Below are positions 1 through 7,810 of a stretch of 64,000 nucleotides of DNA, piece after piece. Each line of letters begins with the position of its first letter. Within the stretch, counting starts at the first letter, position 1. The stretch covers positions 62,001-126,000 of the forward strand of contig NZ_JAGGKL010000005.1 of NCBI RefSeq assembly GCF_017873625.1, read 5' to 3'. The notes under the pieces were generated by a model that was not told where the DNA came from, searched no databases, and worked only from the letters and a program-made list of their open reading frames with translations. The translations under genes and the position numbers were made by a program. The stretch is from Methanobacterium petrolearium. Its GTDB lineage: Archaea > Methanobacteriota > Methanobacteria > Methanobacteriales > Methanobacteriaceae.

Positions 1-322
1 CTTTAGTGCCAGCAATTTGGTTGGCAATGGCCATGCCTAGAACCTCGTCAGAGTACAGATAAGCTGGGTCATCATCCACATTGATCCCACTGATTCTGTG
101 TTTTTGAAGGTCTTCTTCAACCTTGATCCCGGCTACAATTAACACTACAACATTGATATCTGCCAACGATTTCCGGATCTGTTCTTCCAGCACAATTTCC
201 AGTTTCCTGGTTCTTTCAACTCCTGCCAGAAGTTCTAAACCTGCATCTACCAGTTGGGATACTTCAACCCCTACTTCTGACATTAACTCATAAATAGTGT
301 AGGGCATCTGTTCATCTTCCAT
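1..322 (-). CDS. CobZ/PgpA-like phosphatase family protein (3' end outside window)
   Basis: The reading frame is open from an ATG at 320-322 to the window edge, giving 107 residues of the N-terminal part. A GGTG ribosome binding site lies about 8 bases upstream. The segment near the edge (DDDPAYLYSDEVLGMAIANQ) and the preceding EEDLQKHRI stretch resemble the archaeal alpha-ribazole phosphatase CobZ, a relative of phosphatidylglycerophosphatase A, which acts in the last steps of cobamide assembly. The family assignment is from memory of the motif and the rest of the protein is not visible, so the enzymatic role is an inference. It is divergent from the gene at 589. Confidence 0.55.
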   Translation of the reverse strand, partial: MEDEQMPYTIYELMSEVGVEVSQLVDAGLELLAGVERTRKLEIVLEEQIRKSLADINVVVLIVAGIKVEEDLQKHRISGINVDDDPAYLYSDEVLGMAIANQIAGTK

Positions 323-588
323 TAAAAACACCTATAAATTTTAATTAATTATAGTGGGGGCACTGCTAAATAATTTATTCTAAATAAAGGGGTGAATAAA
401 TCCTATTTGGTATGAATTTTGTAGTGAACAATACATTGACCCTTCCTATGGATAAATTATTTAGATATATATTAACATAAATATCACTACAATTATCTGG
501 TCTAGATAATATGGAAAATTATATCCTACCATTGTTAGGATATTTTGATGGCCTATAAGCGGATAGATCAACAGATGGGGGTGTTAAT

Positions 589-1092
589 TTGAGAGTTCAT
601 CTTAGAGTCTTCGTAGAAGTTGAAAATCTGGGAAAAGCTATGAATGCCCTTACTGATGCAGGCATTACCGGATTTTATCTCCTGGAATATAAAGGTATGT
701 CTCCTCAGGATTGGAAGGGATTCTCTATTAAAGAAGATCCTAAGTCAGCAATAAGTCTCATCAGGGACTATGCTAACGATGCTATGCTTATTTGTTGTGT
801 GGTGGAAGAAGAAAAAACAGATGAAATTGTAGAATCAGTAATGAACGCCATGGAAGGTGAAAAATATACCATTCTAGAGGTTCCAATTCGGCGCATTATC
901 GTGAACTACAAAGATGAAGATAAAGAACGAGCTGAAACATGGTTACTTGAGAAAGAAGTACCTTGCTTTTACTGTGGTGAAAAAGCTGTTCAAAGAATAA
1001 GAATAGATTTAAACAAAGCTAAAATATGGTGCACTAATTGTGGTGCAGCCAGATACTACCTCATAAAAGGTGTAGAAAAGGAGGAACAGTAA
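589..1092 (+). CDS. PII-like domain protein with C-terminal zinc ribbon
   Basis: The protein has 167 residues. Residues 1-105 have the alternating strand/helix pattern of the nitrogen-regulator-PII homologues found in methanogens (COG4075/MJ1244 type). Residues 124-160 form a compact zinc ribbon with Cys126-x2-Cys129 and Cys148-x2-Cys151. Translation starts at a TTG preceded by a strong GGGGGTG site at 577-583. The stop overlaps the ATG of the next gene (TAATG), so the two are translationally coupled. PII-like proteins usually sense small ligands and bind a partner. Here the ribbon suggests protein or nucleic-acid binding, but ligand and partner are unknown. Confidence 0.7.
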   Translation: MRVHLRVFVEVENLGKAMNALTDAGITGFYLLEYKGMSPQDWKGFSIKEDPKSAISLIRDYANDAMLICCVVEEEKTDEIVESVMNAMEGEKYTILEVPIRRIIVNYKDEDKERAETWLLEKEVPCFYCGEKAVQRIRIDLNKAKIWCTNCGAARYYLIKGVEKEEQ

Positions 1093-1280
1093 TGGCTGTT
1101 AAAAAATGGAAACTTGAAAAGAGTGCCAGCTGTTATAACTGTGGAGATGCCACTATTCATGATGTAGAGGTAGATGAGTACAGTATCAAAATACGATGCC
1201 GGGACTGTGGATTCAGCCGTTATTACACCTTTCACATGGTAGATTTACCTGTGAAATGCGATACTGATGACGAAAAATAG
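1092..1280 (+). CDS. small stand-alone zinc-ribbon protein
   Basis: This 62-residue protein starts at the ATG overlapping the upstream stop codon, downstream of AAGGAGG at 1079-1085. It consists almost entirely of one zinc ribbon with Cys14-x2-Cys17 and Cys36-x2-Cys39 followed by a SRYYTF segment. The same spacing and the (A/S)RYY tail occur in the C-terminal domain of the preceding PII-like protein, so the pair looks like a duplication of one ribbon, once fused and once free. Function is unknown; coupling suggests the two proteins work together. Confidence 0.75.
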   Translation: MAVKKWKLEKSASCYNCGDATIHDVEVDEYSIKIRCRDCGFSRYYTFHMVDLPVKCDTDDEK

Positions 1281-1312
1281 AAAAAGGAAATAGGTATAAA
1301 TTATATACCTAT

Positions 1313-1756
1313 TTAATTAATTTCAACCTTGAAACTCTCAGTTTTTTCCTGTTTTGGAATTTCAACCTTTAAAACACCGTTTTCGTATTTGGCTTCAGCT
1401 TCCTGAGGAATAACCTTTTTGGGAAGTCTGACAGTTCTTCTAACAACTCCTGATTTTCGATCATGGCGATTTAGAGGGGTTCCACGGTTAGTTTCTTCTT
1501 CAAAGTCAAAATTAGCTTTTACCCTGACCCTGGTTTCTGTGACATCCAGTTCAATATCTTTCTTTTTAATACCTGGCAGGTCCACATGAACGATCATGCT
1601 CTCATCAGTTTCGAGAATATCTTTCCCAGGAACAAATGTGTAGTCAATGATGGATTTTCCAATGTCTTTACTGATATTATCAATAGTTCGTGCGGTATCT
1701 TCCATCATTTTCTCGATAAAACCTTTTTTATCCCGAGTACTCCGTTTATTTTTCAT
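1313..1756 (-). CDS. Hsp20/alpha-crystallin small heat shock protein
   Basis: The protein has 147 residues with an N-terminal helical arm (1-45), an alpha-crystallin domain (about 48-135) containing the typical YENGVLKVEIPK strand at 124-135, and a short C-terminal tail ending in VEI, compatible with the oligomer-forming I/V-x-I motif. Such proteins are ATP-independent holdases that keep unfolding proteins soluble. The start ATG has a GAGGTGAA ribosome binding site. The upstream region carries a TATA box with a direct repeat near the expected transcription start, described separately. Confidence 0.93.
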   Translation of the reverse strand: MKNKRSTRDKKGFIEKMMEDTARTIDNISKDIGKSIIDYTFVPGKDILETDESMIVHVDLPGIKKKDIELDVTETRVRVKANFDFEEETNRGTPLNRHDRKSGVVRRTVRLPKKVIPQEAEAKYENGVLKVEIPKQEKTESFKVEIN

Positions 1757-1777
1757 TTATTTCACCTCATAGTTTAT

Positions 1778-1835
1778 GAGTCAACCTCGTTTTCGAGTCA
1801 ATTAATGTAATGACCAAATCAATTATATAAAATTT
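1778..1835 (-). promoter_or_regulatory. hsp20 promoter with candidate operator repeats
   Basis: On the minus strand a TATA box (TTTATATAATT, near 1822-1834) lies about 70 bases upstream of the hsp20 ATG. Between them are two copies of the heptamer TTGACTC (plus-strand GAGTCAA at 1778-1784 and 1795-1801). They enclose a CTCG-TTTT-CGAG mini-hairpin at 1786-1797. The copies overlap or follow the expected transcription start, the position where archaeal heat-shock repressors act by blocking initiation. The repeat is seen; operator function is inferred. Confidence 0.4.
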
Positions 1836-1994
1836 CCCAGAAAAACCCAAAAAAATGATACATAGTCATTGTAAAATAATATAAAACAGATCAACAATTA
1901 AGGAAAAATGGGTGAATCTCAGATTAATATAGATTCAAAGGAAATAATCATTAATAGGAAATCTGAATATACCCATATTGGAGGATTATAATTT

Positions 1995-3194
1995 ATGGTT
2001 CTAATAATAGACCCTCAACAGTCCGGAATATCTGGAAACATGATAATTGGGGCTTTAATCAATTTAGGGGCAGATCGCGAGATAGTTGGGGATGTCATGG
2101 AAGTTTATGGTTCTCATTTTGGTGAAGTGGATGTTGAAATAACTGAGGTTAACAAAGCAGGAATTTCCGCCAGTTTTGCCGATGTCCGATGCTCTGACCA
2201 CCAGGCCATGGGATACACCAATCTATTGGAGATTTTAGATAGCATAGAACATGAAAAAGTAACAAAAACTATTTTAAACTTTGCTAAAAAAGTTTTCCAA
2301 ACAGTGGCAATTGCAGAATCCCGTGTTCATGGAATTGATCTTGATAAAATCCATTTCCATGAAGTAGGGGCGGCAGACGCTGTGGCAGACATAGTGGGTG
2401 CATCCTATGCTTTCCATGAATTAGGACTTCATAAGATGAAAGTTTATGGACTACCACCAGCACTCGGAGGGGGCAGGATTAAAAGTAAACATGGAGATCT
2501 AAGTGTTCCAGCCCCTGCAACACTGGAAATACTTAAAAATGTTCCTGTAACTGGTGGTCCAGTAAACTATGAGTTAACCACTCCTACTGGGGCAGCTTTG
2601 CTGGTTAATATGGTGGATGAATTCTGTGAATTTTACCCAATGATAACTAATCACAAAGTTGCTTATGGTGCTGGAAAACTCGATCTGGAATTTCCAAATG
2701 TACTGAGGGTTGTGTCAGGAATTTTACCGGTTCCCACAGATGAAATCTCCATCCTGGAGACTAACCTGGATGATGTTACTGGAGAAGTTTTAGGCAACAC
2801 CATGGACAGGTTGATGGAAGAAGGCGCCCTGGATGTCACAATAATCCCAACTATAGCCAAGAAAAACAGGCCAGGACACCTTTTAAGGGTGATAACTAAA
2901 GCTACCATGAACAATAAACTGTCAGAAATCATAATCCGAGAAACAGGAACACTGGGTGTTAGAACCATGCCATATGTCCATAGACATATTGTTGATCGGG
3001 AGATAATTCCAGTTGAAGTTGATTTTAATGGAAAGGTAAGGACTGTACGGATTAAGGTGGCCAAGATCGGTGAAGAGATAATTAACAGCACTGTTGAATA
3101 TGAGGATGCCAAAAAGATTTCCAGAGAAATGGGACTTCCTTTAAAGGATATTATAAGAATCATTAACCAGAATGTAAAAGTGGAAGATGATTGA
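1995..3194 (+). CDS. larC: nickel-pincer cofactor protein LarC (DUF111 family)
   Basis: The 399-residue protein is a full-length LarC homologue. Conserved stretches include the N-terminal GISGNMIIGAL, the metal-ligand-rich HGIDLDKIHFHEVGAADA (about 113-130), GGGRIKSKHGDLSVPAPAT, and a C-terminal half beginning ILETNLDD. In lactobacilli LarC inserts nickel into the pyridinium bis-thiocarboxylate cofactor of lactate racemase and is made by programmed frameshifting. Here both halves lie in one uninterrupted frame. A GGAGGATTATAATTT site precedes the ATG. No larA, larB or larE lies nearby, so the client enzyme in this organism is not evident. Confidence 0.85.
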   Translation: MVLIIDPQQSGISGNMIIGALINLGADREIVGDVMEVYGSHFGEVDVEITEVNKAGISASFADVRCSDHQAMGYTNLLEILDSIEHEKVTKTILNFAKKVFQTVAIAESRVHGIDLDKIHFHEVGAADAVADIVGASYAFHELGLHKMKVYGLPPALGGGRIKSKHGDLSVPAPATLEILKNVPVTGGPVNYELTTPTGAALLVNMVDEFCEFYPMITNHKVAYGAGKLDLEFPNVLRVVSGILPVPTDEISILETNLDDVTGEVLGNTMDRLMEEGALDVTIIPTIAKKNRPGHLLRVITKATMNNKLSEIIIRETGTLGVRTMPYVHRHIVDREIIPVEVDFNGKVRTVRIKVAKIGEEIINSTVEYEDAKKISREMGLPLKDIIRIINQNVKVEDD

Positions 3195-3224
3195 TTATCA
3201 ATGGGCTTTTGGGAGGAAAAAAAT

Positions 3225-3515
3225 ATGAAAAACATTGCAGTATGTGGACTGGTCTGTCAGGAATGCCAGTTTTTTAATGAAACATGCCAGGGATGTAATG
3301 AAGTTAAAGGAAAAACCTTCTGGGCCCAAGAAATAATGCCAAAAAAGGTTTGCCCAATCTTCAATTGTGCGGTTAATGATAAAACCTATAGAAATTGTGG
3401 GGAATGTTCCCAGTTACCCTGCAATATATTTAATGAACTGAAAGATCCCAATATTTCTGATGAAGAGCATGAAAGATCTATTTCTGACAGGATAACAAGA
3501 TTAAAATCTAAATAG
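3225..3515 (+). CDS. DUF3795 cysteine-rich small protein
   Basis: The chosen ATG at 3225 has a GGGAGG site at 3211-3216; an in-frame ATG eight codons earlier at 3201 has none. The 96-residue product opens with the DUF3795 signature CGLVCQECQFFNETCQGC and contains further cysteine pairs (CPIFNC, CGECSQLPC), suggesting metal or Fe-S coordination. DUF3795 proteins are common in anaerobic archaea and have no established function. A second member of the family lies at 5592-6005 on the other strand. Confidence 0.75.
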   Translation: MKNIAVCGLVCQECQFFNETCQGCNEVKGKTFWAQEIMPKKVCPIFNCAVNDKTYRNCGECSQLPCNIFNELKDPNISDEEHERSISDRITRLKSK

Positions 3516-3577
3516 AGAGTTAAAAACATGTTTATAACTACTAAAGTATAGGATAATCTTCTAAAAATGTGTTAAAA

Positions 3578-4273
3578 ATGAATAATTCAAACAGAAAAAA
3601 AGCGATATCTGTTCTATCAGGAGGTCTGGACTCAACAGTAGCCACTTCCCTCCTGGTGAAAGATTATGATATTCATGCTGTAACCTTTGATTATGGTCAA
3701 AGAAGTGTCAAGATGGAAATAAGATCTTCAATGGCTATATGTGAAGAATTAGGCATGGAGCATACGGTTATCAAACTTCCCTGGCTAACCCAGCTGGGTG
3801 GTTCTGCACTGACCAGCAAGGATGAAATTCCCAAACTTGAAGCAGATCAACTGGATGATAAAGAAGTTTGTGATGAAACTGCCCGGAAAGTATGGGTTCC
3901 TGGTAGGAATGTGGTGTTCACAGCCATTGCATTATCTTTTGCCGAGGCAGAAGACGCAGAGAAGATCATAGTTGGATGGGATCTGGAAGAAGCAGCAACC
4001 TTTCCCGATAATTCTAAAGAATTCTTAGATGCTTTCAACAATGTTCTGGAAATTGGTTCACTGGATGATGTGCAGATAGAAGCCCCTCTTATCAGGATGC
4101 ACAAAGAAAACATTGTAAAATTAGGTGATAAGATAGGAGCACCAATGCAACTCAGCTACTCATGTTACATGGGTGGAGAAGAACATTGTGGCTGGTGTGA
4201 ATCATGCATGAGGCGTAAAAGAGCCTTCAAATCTGCAAATGTAGAGGATAAAACCCAATATCGGGATAAGTGA
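3578..4273 (+). CDS. queC: 7-cyano-7-deazaguanine synthase QueC
   Basis: The product (about 231 residues) is an N-type ATP pyrophosphatase with the PP-loop motif SGGLDST at residues 14-20, the YGQRS segment, and a C-terminal zinc site with four cysteines (SYSCYMGG...CGWCESC). QueC converts 7-carboxy-7-deazaguanine to preQ0 using ATP and ammonia. In archaea preQ0 feeds archaeosine formation at position 15 of tRNA. The ATG at 3578 was chosen; a GTG at 3569 is in frame and neither has a clear ribosome binding site. Confidence 0.93.
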   Translation: MNNSNRKKAISVLSGGLDSTVATSLLVKDYDIHAVTFDYGQRSVKMEIRSSMAICEELGMEHTVIKLPWLTQLGGSALTSKDEIPKLEADQLDDKEVCDETARKVWVPGRNVVFTAIALSFAEAEDAEKIIVGWDLEEAATFPDNSKEFLDAFNNVLEIGSLDDVQIEAPLIRMHKENIVKLGDKIGAPMQLSYSCYMGGEEHCGWCESCMRRKRAFKSANVEDKTQYRDK

Positions 4274-4297
4274 CTTTCAGGGTGGGTGGATTTGAAT

Positions 4298-4603
4298 TCA
4301 CTCATGGTTTAAATATTTCAAATAATATTCATCTTTTCCAGAGGAACTTCTCTTAATTTCCAGTTTATTACCTTGTTTAAGCCCTTCCCACCTTATAAAG
4401 TAATGTTCATGGGGTAAATCCGGTCCCCTACAGGTGCATGGATAGGACTCAACCCTAACTTCATGTGCTGATTCCTTTTCTTTAAGTACGAAATCTTCTC
4501 CTAATTGGGGGAAAAATGATAATTTATTTTTTAAAATGAATATAAAATTATTATCTGCTTCTTTTGATGATATTCTCCTTGAATAACTATTTTTTGAACC
4601 CAT
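4298..4603 (-). CDS. small hypothetical protein
   Basis: This 101-residue protein is not recognised. It is hydrophilic and rich in lysine, serine and glutamate, with no membrane segment. A central motif, CTCRGPDLPHEHYFIRWEGL, combines a Cys-x-Cys pair with a His-x-His and could bind metal. An AGGGGAT sequence sits upstream of the ATG. It is convergent with queC (25 bases apart). Confidence 0.5.
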   Translation of the reverse strand: MGSKNSYSRRISSKEADNNFIFILKNKLSFFPQLGEDFVLKEKESAHEVRVESYPCTCRGPDLPHEHYFIRWEGLKQGNKLEIKRSSSGKDEYYLKYLNHE

Positions 4604-4665
4604 GGAAATCCCCTTACTAATGTATTGTTTTTTAATAAATAAATTTCCAATAAATTTAATTCAAT

Positions 4666-5502
4666 TTATAAATTTAAGAATCCTTTTGCATTTTCTCCCA
4701 ATATTAATTCTTTACTTTTCTGAGGTATTGGAAGATTTTTTATATGTTCTATGTCATTTTTAGGGTCAACCCAGGGATAATCAGAACCAAACATCACTCT
4801 TTCAGGACCTATAGTTCTGATCAAGTCAGCAGCTTCCTCATCATCTAAGGTGGTAGGGGAGTTGATGTGTGAAATGGCAATAGCAGTGTCAAACATCACC
4901 TGAGGATATTTATCAGCTATTTCAACTGTCTGATCCCAAAATCCATTACCCAGATGAGCCAGGACCAGTTTCAACTCTGGAAAGTCTTCCAGTACAGGTA
5001 GCCATCTATTGGGCTCTCCATAGGTAGAATTAGTGTCTATATTCATCCCAGAATGAGCAGTTATCGGTAGATCATGATCTGTTAACCATTGGTAAACTGG
5101 CCACATCAGTTCATCGTCAGGAGCGAATTTTTGGGCCACAGGATGTATTTTCACTCCCTTCATATCCCATTTGAGTTTATGTTCCAGTTCCTCCAATGGT
5201 TTTCGACCGGTCATGGTGGGGCTTACTGAGATAAATGGGATGAACATGGGATATTTAGCTGGCCTGTTTTTACCTGGTCGAGTTATGGCCACTGTCCAGA
5301 AGTTATTGTTTTTAAGCTGGTTATCCGGAGCGAAACTAACCATAATTGCCTTATCTATCCCCGCATTTTTCATGTCTTTCAAATAATCATCTGGTGTGCC
5401 GTAACTGTAATAATCCACACCATGTTTCTCTTTAATCATTTCTACAACCATTTTTCCAACTTTTTCTGTTGGATGCAGGTGTATGTGGGAGTCAATGATC
5501 AT
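4666..5502 (-). CDS. amidohydrolase-family TIM-barrel metal hydrolase (COG2159 type)
   Basis: The start at 5502 has a GGAGAT site five bases upstream; upstream in-frame codons to 5538 lack one. The 278-residue protein begins MIIDSHIHLHP, the His-x-His metal-binding strand of amidohydrolase-2 enzymes. It continues with the expected barrel motifs: a metal-ligand histidine in ITAHSGMN, LVLAHLGNG, and the C-terminal FGSDYPW aspartate. Relatives hydrolyse or decarboxylate carboxylated substrates. The substrate here cannot be told from sequence. Confidence 0.82.
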   Translation of the reverse strand: MIIDSHIHLHPTEKVGKMVVEMIKEKHGVDYYSYGTPDDYLKDMKNAGIDKAIMVSFAPDNQLKNNNFWTVAITRPGKNRPAKYPMFIPFISVSPTMTGRKPLEELEHKLKWDMKGVKIHPVAQKFAPDDELMWPVYQWLTDHDLPITAHSGMNIDTNSTYGEPNRWLPVLEDFPELKLVLAHLGNGFWDQTVEIADKYPQVMFDTAIAISHINSPTTLDDEEAADLIRTIGPERVMFGSDYPWVDPKNDIEHIKNLPIPQKSKELILGENAKGFLNL

Positions 5503-5591
5503 AATAAATCTCCATAATAATACGTAGCCAAGTAGCATGATTTTAGCTACACTAATTGCCTAATTTTACCTAATTTCATATAAGGTTCAAT

Positions 5592-6005
5592 TTAAGGTGA
5601 ATATTCATATCCGCATTCATTACATGCATATTTATACCATACAACACGTCCATCGCATTTTGGACATTTAAATCTCTTATTTTGTTCTTTAATCCAGTTT
5701 TTTACACCCTTTTCATTAATTTCTTTAAGGTTATCGTATATTTCATGGCGATATTTGAATCTGGCCTCGCCAGGATGAGAATTTTTCAACTTCTTTTCTA
5801 GTAATTGGCAGGGAAATTCATCACATTCAATACAAAAGTTAAGATTTTTTTCTTCAAAACAACAATTCCTAATTTTGCATTTCCACTTACTTTTCCTACG
5901 CTGCTGGTGATCCTCAGAACCGCAGCCTAAACAGCTTTTCGCATAAGAGGGACATGCTCCACAAAAAACTCCGCAAGGGGATGTTTCATCCGGTATTCTA
6001 CCCAT
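5592..6005 (-). CDS. DUF3795 protein with C-terminal zinc ribbon
   Basis: The ATG at 6005 has a GGAAGGT site; the longer TTG start at 6029 is less likely. The 137-residue protein contains the DUF3795 cysteine pattern (SPCGVFCGACPSYAKSCLGC, then FCIECDEFPC) in residues 8-85. A separate zinc ribbon follows at the C terminus (FKCPKCDG...YACNECGYEY). It is a longer paralogue of the protein at 3225-3515. Function is unknown. Confidence 0.72.
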   Translation of the reverse strand: MGRIPDETSPCGVFCGACPSYAKSCLGCGSEDHQQRRKSKWKCKIRNCCFEEKNLNFCIECDEFPCQLLEKKLKNSHPGEARFKYRHEIYDNLKEINEKGVKNWIKEQNKRFKCPKCDGRVVWYKYACNECGYEYSP

Positions 6006-6054
6006 AATCAAACCTTCCACAAATTTCAATTATTTGTTTCATGTGATAATACAT

Positions 6055-6432
6055 TTAAACCTTTGAATCCAACAGATATCCCATTCCAAAGGTTATTATT
6101 GGTATCATGAGGTAAGTGATGCCCACATCCATCATATAGTTTTTTAAAGTCATTTGCATAGGATTGGGAGGTAAAAACATTACCAAATCGATAGCTATAC
6201 TAATCACAAACCAGATAACTCCGATCATAACTCCTTCCTTTGTGTAACCGGTTTCTAAGTTTTTTAGATATAAATATGCCAAGGCCACCACGATAACAGT
6301 AAGAGTTACCGGCATAATAGATTCAAATAGTGGGTTTCCTGCAGTTTTCAATGGGTAGATGAAAAATGATACCACAAATGGCACCAGCCACACTAACAAT
6401 CCGAAAAAGATCATTTTCAAGTATTTGTTCAT
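6055..6432 (-). CDS. four-helix membrane protein
   Basis: The 125-residue protein has four hydrophobic segments (about residues 6-26, 37-55, 68-88 and 100-120) and short loops, with no catalytic motif. A PPNP loop precedes the last helix. The ATG at 6432 follows GTGGTT; a GTG four codons earlier (6444) is also possible. It resembles small integral membrane proteins common in Methanobacterium genomes. Function is unknown. Confidence 0.6.
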   Translation of the reverse strand: MNKYLKMIFFGLLVWLVPFVVSFFIYPLKTAGNPLFESIMPVTLTVIVVALAYLYLKNLETGYTKEGVMIGVIWFVISIAIDLVMFLPPNPMQMTLKNYMMDVGITYLMIPIITFGMGYLLDSKV

Positions 6433-6539
6433 GTTCAAAACCACTAATTTACAAATATTTCCTTAATAATTCCAAATATTTTCTCAATCTATTTCATAAA
6501 CATCTCTAAAAGAAAAAATAGAATGTTTATAGATTAAAT

Positions 6540-6998
6540 CTACTTTTTAATCACTGGGAACGATTCTTCGGTTAGTAATTCATTTTCTGGTGTTTCATTG
6601 GGGTCTGAGAGGTAAGTTTCCATGAGTGGGCCTACAATTTCATATCCATTTTTGTAGGCATATTGTGCCAGGGCACCTATTGCAGTTCCACATTCACTGT
6701 AAGGACCTTTATATATGGTTGATAGGACCATTTGCTCAGGAACTGTTTTGATTTTAACTTTTCCCTCTTCTTCTGCTTCCCCTGCAAATGGGATTGCTAT
6801 TTCATACATCAGCTCTTCTACTGGTACTTCCTGGGGGCTGTTGAAGAATATTCCATATGGAGGACCCATCATCTGCAGTCCTTTAGCCATTATGAACCCC
6901 ACAACTTCACCCATGAGAACAGGAATTTCATCAAAGGGCCCTTTATAGGTTATGTATGCAACCTGCATTTTTCCAAGTTTCTTTTCGACTATTTCCAT
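6540..6998 (-). CDS. GyrI-like small-molecule-binding protein
   Basis: The 152-residue protein shows the duplicated GyrI-like (AraC effector-binding) fold. Each half carries a Y-K-G-P-(F/Y) turn (YKGPFDEIPVLMGEV near 18-32 and YKGPYSECGTAIGAL near 96-110), and the C-terminal PENELLTEESFPV is typical. Stand-alone members bind hydrophobic or cationic ligands and often sit beside a regulator. It is 11 bases downstream of the PadR gene on the same strand, so it probably shares its transcript and is the ligand-binding partner or target. Confidence 0.8.
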   Translation of the reverse strand: MEIVEKKLGKMQVAYITYKGPFDEIPVLMGEVVGFIMAKGLQMMGPPYGIFFNSPQEVPVEELMYEIAIPFAGEAEEEGKVKIKTVPEQMVLSTIYKGPYSECGTAIGALAQYAYKNGYEIVGPLMETYLSDPNETPENELLTEESFPVIKK

Positions 6999-7009
6999 TT
7001 TTCCACCTT

Positions 7010-7558
7010 CTAAAGATTTTCTTCCCTTTTAATTTTTTCAATGAATTCAGTTACCCATTCCCTCTCTGTTTTGAGAGTTGCCAAGGGCCTGCTAAAAAGT
7101 GCCACAACGTAATAAGGTGTGTTTAGTTCTTCCTGCATTTTTACCGAGCTTTCCAGGAATTTAATCCTACCTTCAGCTGATTCTAGATAATTTTCCAGGC
7201 ATTCAATGATTTTTTGCGGTTCTAAATAGTTAAGGTAAGCCAGTCCCAGATCAAAAGGGTTAATTAACTTTTTATTCCATGAAAGCAGGTCAACAATCTT
7301 TTCTTTCAGAGTCTTCCTCCCCAGATCAGTGATGGTGAACACCTTACGAGAAGGCTTTCCTTCCACTCTTTCTAGCTTTGATGTGACCAGTTCCTTTTTT
7401 TCTAACTTTTTTAAAACATAATAAATGGATGAAAATCCTATCTGGGTCCAGTTACGCATACCCCATCCTTCAATGGTCTTTTCCAGTTGGTAACCGTACT
7501 GTGGTTCTTCATATAACATGCCCAGTATGGCTACCTCTAAATCTGATATTCTAGGCAT
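7010..7558 (-). CDS. PadR-family transcriptional regulator
   Basis: The 182-residue protein has an N-terminal winged helix (residues 1-85), with the PadR hallmarks ISDLEVAILGMLYEEPQYGYQ and a FSSIYYVLKKLEKKELV recognition region. The C-terminal half (95-180) is an alpha-helical dimerisation domain of the Vir-like type. PadR proteins usually repress transporters or detoxification genes and release DNA on ligand binding. The A/T-rich start region has several overlapping TATA-like sequences just upstream, which fits autorepression. Confidence 0.88.
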   Translation of the reverse strand: MPRISDLEVAILGMLYEEPQYGYQLEKTIEGWGMRNWTQIGFSSIYYVLKKLEKKELVTSKLERVEGKPSRKVFTITDLGRKTLKEKIVDLLSWNKKLINPFDLGLAYLNYLEPQKIIECLENYLESAEGRIKFLESSVKMQEELNTPYYVVALFSRPLATLKTEREWVTEFIEKIKREENL

Positions 7559-7810
7559 ATAATATTCTATATTTATAATAATATAAAAAGGTTCTGATTA
7601 ACTAAATACATTAATAACGGTAAAACAATGCAAGTGAATTCTACTTATTCCAGAATATATAATGCCTTAATTTTCCAATACACTAAGTAATCTTTTTATT
7701 GAACCCAGAAATGCATTCAAGATAATCTTTTTCACAATAAATAATAAAAAATAGAATAAATAACAAAAAGATTTTATCTAAGAATGGTATAGATAGGAAT
7801 GGAGATAACA

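Noticed and set aside
1995..3194. Programmed frameshift in larC as in lactobacilli
   Set aside because: The LarC1 and LarC2 parts lie in one continuous frame here.
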